Both the position numbers and the translations under genes were made by a program. A model generated the notes under the pieces. The model did not search any database and had not been told where the DNA came from. It saw nothing but the letters and a program-made list of their open reading frames with translations. Positions 59,422 to 64,000 of a stretch of DNA of 64,000 nt are shown piece after piece. Numbering within the stretch: position 1 is the first letter of the stretch; each line of letters starts with the position of its first letter. Origin of the DNA: Ottelia alismoides (taxonomy: Eukaryota; Streptophyta; Magnoliopsida; Alismatales; Hydrocharitaceae); NCBI GenBank assembly GCA_037367405.1, contig JAZKJV010002955.1:248001-312000 (forward strand), written 5' to 3'.

Positions 59422-61931
59422 GTCACCTCCTCCTTGCCCGATGATGCTTCGCCGATGAAGGGCTGAGATTGGATCAGCCGAGCTGATCTGACGGTCGATG
59501 AAGAGCTCCATCCAACGGCTGGCTTCTGATCTGGGCTGGGACCACGATCAGACGGTGAAGACAAAGGCTCGAAGAACAGGGAAGAACTCCCCCTTCTTCG
59601 ACCTTCGATCCGATGCTGCACTCTCGTCCGACGCTCCCTCGGGCTTCTGATGCTCCAAAAAGCTTCCTGGGGGCCTACTCTGTCGATTGAGGTGCTCAGG
59701 AGAGCCGGAGGCTCACCGGAGCAGTCCAGCGGAGTCAGTGAAGGTCGAGGCTCCCAAGTACCTGCAGAAGAATCAAAATCGACCCCAACGGGGGTCCTTT
59801 AGCCTCCCAGTACCTGCAAGATTACTCGCACAAGAAAAACGAAGGTCTAGGGCACTTGATGGTGGTGGAATGAAGGGTGGTGGAACAGGGCGGTGATCTC
59901 CGACGAAGGGCGGAGGAAGGAGACCTGATCTCCAGATCTGAGGGAGATCTGGGTGAATGGAAATGCCTGGGGCGTAGGGAAATGGAGGGATAAGGAGATG
60001 GAGGTGAGAGGGTGGTCGGAACGCGGCGGGGATGCTGTGAATGGGTTCGCCCGAGCGTAGCTCCGGCGAACTACGGGTAGGCAAATCTACGCTAAATCTA
60101 TCAACTAAACGCTAATTAAAATACAGAAATGAAATGCTAAACCTAAAAACTATCTAAAACGAGTAAAAGCGCAGCTCTTAGACCTGGGGGCCACCAGGGA
60201 GCAGGACGGACACCGGAGCTCCGCCGCGACAAAATCTTCCTTCCTTCGGCCGATTCGAGGCGCTGGATCACTCCCCCTGTCACGAGGAACGTTCCAGGAA
60301 CGAGATCAAGGCTTTTGGTTGGATTAAAATTGGCCCAAATTCGGCCAAGGAAGAAGAAGACATTATTTATAAACATCCCTGGAGGCCTTTATTGACCGGC
60401 TAAAATCGAGGAATCTGGGCTATGTACAAGAGATCAAAAGAATGGGCGGGTAACTATAATGATCGGGGATCATTTTGTCAGAAGAAATCGAGTGCAATCG
60501 GTGGACGAGACGTCCAGGAAAAACAGATGAAAATCGGGGAAAAGATGGGCCACGTCAGGTCAGACGCCTGGTGGCGCAGTTGACCGAGCGGTCAACAAAC
60601 GCAGGAACCTGATTGGTCCATGTCAACAAGAAGTTGACTGATTATTTTAACCTAATAAATGAATTAATTAGATTTTACTTATAAAGTAAAAAATGTTTAT
60701 AAATTAATGTAGTATTTATTTGTGATTTTTATTTATTTTTTTGAAGTATTTTATTACAGGTTTATTTTAATAATGTATTTATAAGTATATTTATATGTAT
60801 TTATTTTTATGTTGTTTATTTGTATTTTATTATTTTATTTTCTTATTTTATAAATTTATAACTTATTTTTGTGAGTATAAATGTATTATTATTTAATTTT
60901 TATGAGCTTATTTACATCTTTTAAATAATTGTGTACATGTATTTGTAGGTATACTTATAGGTATTTTACCTATATATTATATACAATTTATTTATTTAAT
61001 GGATTTTATTTGTTTTTATTTTGGATTTGTATTTTTAATAAGTTATGTATAATATATACATTATTATAAAAATATAGAGGAATAAAGAATAAAATAATAA
61101 AATCCCTTTTTATTTATGTACATTCTTAACATAGGTATTTTGCCTATGTATTACATAGGCTTATTTTATTTTACAAATTCTTTTTAGTTTTCTTTTAGTT
61201 TTAATATGTACATGTAATTTATACATTATTTGCAAAATTCTAAAAATAAAATTTGCTAAAAATAATGAATAATGATTAATGGAATATTTTAATCAGTACT
61301 ATATACAAGGAGGGCCAAAAACCTAATTTTCACAGATGAACTCCAAAAATTATGAAACCAAATTTTATTAAATAGTTCATGAAAGCTATATACAATTGAA
61401 GGTGAGTTTGGGGGATTTGGAGTTTTTATTTGCAAGATATGGGTCTGTGAATTTGAGATTTTGGCTTCTTATTCTGGGTATAAAATGTACACTGAGTATT
61501 ATTTTTACACAAACTCAATTTTGTATTTTTATTTATATTATTATCTACAACTTTCATGTACAAAATATTTTTATTTGATGAATAAATAATTATATACAAA
61601 ATAGGTGTCAAAAATGCATAAATGAATGAATAAATAAATGAGGTATTTATTATATTATTGTCCCTTATCTCCCCCTACTTTATTCCTTGTCGACCAATTC
61701 CATGCTGGCCTTGGTCTCGAGGTTAGGGTCATAAAATATTTGCAATATTTTATTCCTTTTTCTTTTCTTCCCTTTATTCTATAATTTTGGCATTAAAAAC
61801 CTTATTCTATGTACATTTAAGACAATAAATAATGAATGCTATTATGAACAAATTGATGCTATTTACATGCATTTGCTGGGGTTTTTAAGGCCAAAATGAT
61901 AGAATAAAGGTGATGAAATGGAGATTCATCA
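59422..61931 (-). mobile_element. element A 5' LTR, outer segment
   Basis: Resumes the LTR interrupted at 43096 and is collinear with 32177-34912, with one copy of the segment duplicated at 33239-33680. It ends GAGATTCATCA at 61931, followed by GTGGT. Confidence 0.92.
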
Positions 61932-61936
61932 GTGGT
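61932..61936. repeat. target-site duplication of element A, right copy
   Basis: GTGGT, identical to 30718-30722. Confidence 0.9.
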
Positions 61937-62658
61937 CGGCCCAGGTGTTAAAGATCGAATTGAGAAATGCAAGTTGGACTTGCAAGGTGGAATGTGTTCC
62001 CACTTCTCTTTATTGGAGTCGCAGATTCTCATATTATTGGGATGTGATAAAGATAAAGAGGAGATCCCAGTTCTTGCTAGAGATATAGCGGTAAGTATAT
62101 CTCATACTTTAAAAGTGATTAAGGGAATGAACTTTCAAAGTTGACAATGCAAGAATAATTTGATTTAAAATACCTTAATCGAATATAATAAATTTGAATA
62201 TATATATATATATATATAAGGAAAAAATGGGGTTGCCCCCTGGGGGCAGCCAACATGGCTGCCCCCGCCCCAATTTTTGACGTTTTTTTAGTTTTTTTTT
62301 TTGAAAAATAAAACCGTGTATATTCACCCATATATCCCTCCTATATGCCATTCGAATTTCGTCAGAAACAGAGACTCCTACGGCCTCCATCTCGATGGTA
62401 TCGATTTAAAAAAATCATGTTACCGTTAAAAAATTAATGTCCGGATGGAGGCCGTAGGAGTCTCTGTTTCTGACGAAATTCGAATGATATATAGGAGGGA
62501 TATAGGGATGAATATACATGGTATTATTTTTCAAAAAAAATAAAAAAATTTGCCCAAATAAGGCGGGGGCAGCCATGTTGGCTGCCCCTAGGGGGCAGCC
62601 ACATATGACCCTATATATAATTATATGTTCTAATATAGTACATTCTTAATTTCAGAAA
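61937..62658 (+). other. copia C leader, second part, with probable intron
   Basis: A strong donor GCG|GTAAGTAT at 62091 and a strong acceptor TTCTTAATTTCAG ending at 62655 lie three bases before the gag ATG. They bound a 565-nt intron-like segment that contains the palindromic MITE at 62220-62611; without it the interval would be about 165 nt. Confidence 0.5.
62220..62611. mobile_element. palindromic MITE, MULE-like
   Basis: A 392-bp foldback. The left end GGAAAAAATGGGGTTGCCCC and the complement of the right end GGGTCATATGTGGCTGCCCC pair imperfectly, then match well through CCTGGGGGCAGCCAACATGG and on. A second inner pair (cgaatttcgtcagaaacaga and its complement, about 62352-62395 and 62445-62485) makes almost the whole element a hairpin. 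The flanking TATATATAA at 62211-62219 and 62612-62620 gives a 9-bp duplication as in Mutator-like elements, but the flanks are TA repeats, so this is weak. No coding. Confidence 0.75.
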
Positions 62659-63381
62659 ATGAAGTCCTTGAACCCACTAAGCAGGCTTCTGGAGGTCAAC
62701 CAGTTGACCAGCCTAAATTACTCGGATTGGATACGTAATTTCGAGCTTGTTCTCTTGGTTGAGCGCATAAGTTATGTGCTCACCGAAGACAGGCATGAAA
62801 GCTCTAAATCGAAGGAAGAAAAGGCATACAATGACAAGTATGATGAAGATCATGTCTTGGCTAGATGTTATATCCTGTGTTCTCTCTCCAATGTTCTTCA
62901 GAAGCAACATGTGAAGATGAGCACATGCCAAAAAATAATGCAGAATCTGAAAGATATGTTTAGCGACATTAACCGCACCCAGCATTACAACATTATGAAA
63001 GAACTTGTTCGCTGCAAGATGCAGGAAGGAACTTTGGTTCGAGAACATGTGCTCAAAATCTTTGGGTACTTGTCTGAACTGGAGACTCTTGGGGCAAACA
63101 TGGACGCAGATATGCAAGCTGATTTCATTCTGCTGTCTTTGCCCAAGTCTTTCAATAATTTTGTGGTTTCGTTCCAAATGAACAAGTTGGACTTGTCGAA
63201 CGCTGGACTTCTTGCTGCATTAAAGTCTGCAGAAGACGTAATGAAGAAAGATGGTCCCGTTGGCAGTGCACTGGTACACAGGTCAGAGGGACGCGCGATC
63301 GGAAGCAAGGTTCTCGGAAGGGCCCGGCTCATAAGAGAAAGAAGAAGAGTCAAGGCATTGTCTCATCTTCTAGTGCATTGA
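62659..63381 (+). pseudogene. gag: copia gag, truncated by LTR D
   Basis: 240 codons. Residues about 12-30 (QLTSLNYSDWIRNFELVL) form the N-terminal block typical of plant copia gag, and about 60-200 match the gag/UBN2-type capsid pattern (CYILCSLSN, MKELVRCKMQEGTLVREHVL, LLSLPKSFNNFVVSF). The basic stretch at the end (RLIRERRRVK) would precede the zinc knuckle, but homology stops at 63378 and the TGA stop at 63379-63381 is the first three bases of the inserted LTR. The start is the first ATG, three bases after a probable splice acceptor. Up to the insertion the frame is intact. The rest of the copia polyprotein is beyond the window. Confidence 0.88.
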
Positions 63382-64000
63382 TGACATGCACGATCACTAG
63401 GGTATAGGTGCTAAAATAGGGTCGTTGCGACCCGAGCAATCAGACCATGTCTATCAAGAAATATCGAACCACTAATAGAAATAAAATCAATCCAACACTC
63501 AAATAGCGGTCCTGCTATGAGATTTACCTGGTATAGCACCCAGGGTCGAACACAAGGAGCACGGATTGGCTAAAAAGCCTACGAAGTAGTCAAAGAATCA
63601 GAGAAAAAGGGAAAACATTTTTAGTGGTTTTTAATTGTTTTAAAATTTTTTTGGATTTTTAATATGTGAAGAAAATAGAAAAGCAAAAGCAATCACACTT
63701 CAACAATTTATTTAATGCATTAAAAAGCAAGCAAAAATTCAGAAAAAAATATTTTTGTGTGTTTTATATTTTTTTATGTTTTTGGTGAATTTTTGAGATT
63801 TTTCTGATGTATATTTTATTTTCTAAAAATCAAACAGTAAGAAAACCAAGGGGTACTGTCCAGCCAAACCTAAAGTCCCTAGATAAAATATCTAAGGACC
63901 TCAAAAGGGCCTGGAGGTAATTTTCCTGTAAAATAGAGAAAACAAGGAAAATTTGAGTACCAAAATTATTATTTTTGGGTTTTTAATGTATTTATTAGAA
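63379..64000 (-). mobile_element. LTR of Athila-family element D, partial
   Basis: It starts TGATGACATGC, the complement of a TCATCA LTR end. On the minus strand it matches the last part of the B LTR: the GACCCTGGGTGCTATACC block (complement of about 63531-63548), TTTGACTACTTCGTAGG (about 63577) and the ATTACCTCCAGG and TATTTTATCTAGGG blocks (about 63880-63925). It runs off the window. The left target duplication would be TGCAT (63374-63378). Confidence 0.88.

Larger units (their letters stand above)
30723..61931 (-). mobile_element. element A: large-LTR non-coding Athila relative (LARD-like)
   Basis: Read on the minus strand it has a 5' LTR (61931-59422 plus 43096-41646, split by element B), a tRNA-Asp-type PBS (41643-41624), a leader with blocks shared with element B, a 450-bp tandem array, five PPT-like hairpins, a conserved post-pol block, a PPT (34949-34913) and a 3' LTR (34912-30723). 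The 5-bp duplication GTGGT (30718-30722, 61932-61936) is perfect. The 6.7-kb interior has no gag or pol homology that I can see, so mobilisation would need proteins from a coding relative such as B (inference). LTRs of about 4 kb with a non-coding core fit the definition of a large retrotransposon derivative. Confidence 0.85.
26781..64000 (+). mobile_element. Ty1/copia element C, interrupted by A and D
   Basis: It holds a 5' LTR ending at 29298, a tRNA-iMet PBS, a leader split by element A (29314-30722 continuing at 61937), then gag from 62659, cut by LTR D at 63379. Joining the leader halves across A is supported by the GTGGT duplication at 30718-30722 and 61932-61936. Protease, integrase and RT are off-window. 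C must predate A and D. Confidence 0.8.

Overview
The window is intergenic DNA from a flowering-plant nuclear genome. The evidence is AT-rich DNA packed with Athila-type Ty3/gypsy LTR retrotransposons (tRNA-Asp primer sites, LTRs of about 3.5-4.2 kb, RT box FMDD), a Ty1/copia element with a tRNA-iMet primer site, MITEs, and one cell-wall extensin gene. The species cannot be read from the sequence. The only host gene I can defend is the extensin at 16155-16994 (minus).

Left part (1-15330): a stack of plus-strand Athila-family pieces. Positions 1-8471 are the 3' part of one copy (pol with few breaks, a post-pol non-coding region carrying an array of PPT-like hairpins, then a complete 3.7-kb LTR). 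Then come a 0.56-kb LTR tail (8472-9029), the decayed post-pol region of another copy (9030-9816), and a composite old LTR (9817-15330) whose second half is present twice.

Middle (15331-26780): the least transposon-dense part, with the extensin gene, several small interspersed repeats or MITEs and CACTA-like repeat-rich DNA.

Right part (about 26781-64000): a nest whose order can be read from target-site duplications. A copia element (LTR to 29298, PBS 29301, gag at 62659) was hit in its leader by element A (30723-61931, minus strand, TSD GTGGT). A is a large-LTR, apparently non-coding relative of Athila. One LTR of A was then hit by element B (43097-59416, plus strand, TSD CACGC), an Athila copy with gag, protease, RT and RNase H remains. 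The copia gag was separately cut by another Athila-family LTR (element D, 63379 to the window end, minus). A palindromic MITE (62220-62611) sits in a probable intron just upstream of the copia gag.

The most unusual signals concern how the non-coding A element relates to its coding relatives. They share a G-rich stem-loop block in the leader, a conserved post-pol block and a serial array of hairpins, most ending in a polypurine-tract-like G run. A also carries a private tandem array in which about 200-bp and about 250-bp subunits alternate (about 450-bp higher-order unit). In addition, the LTRs of the coding family contain a conserved GT-AG intron-like segment, and element B has lost most of its integrase to a piece of LTR, probably by template switching.
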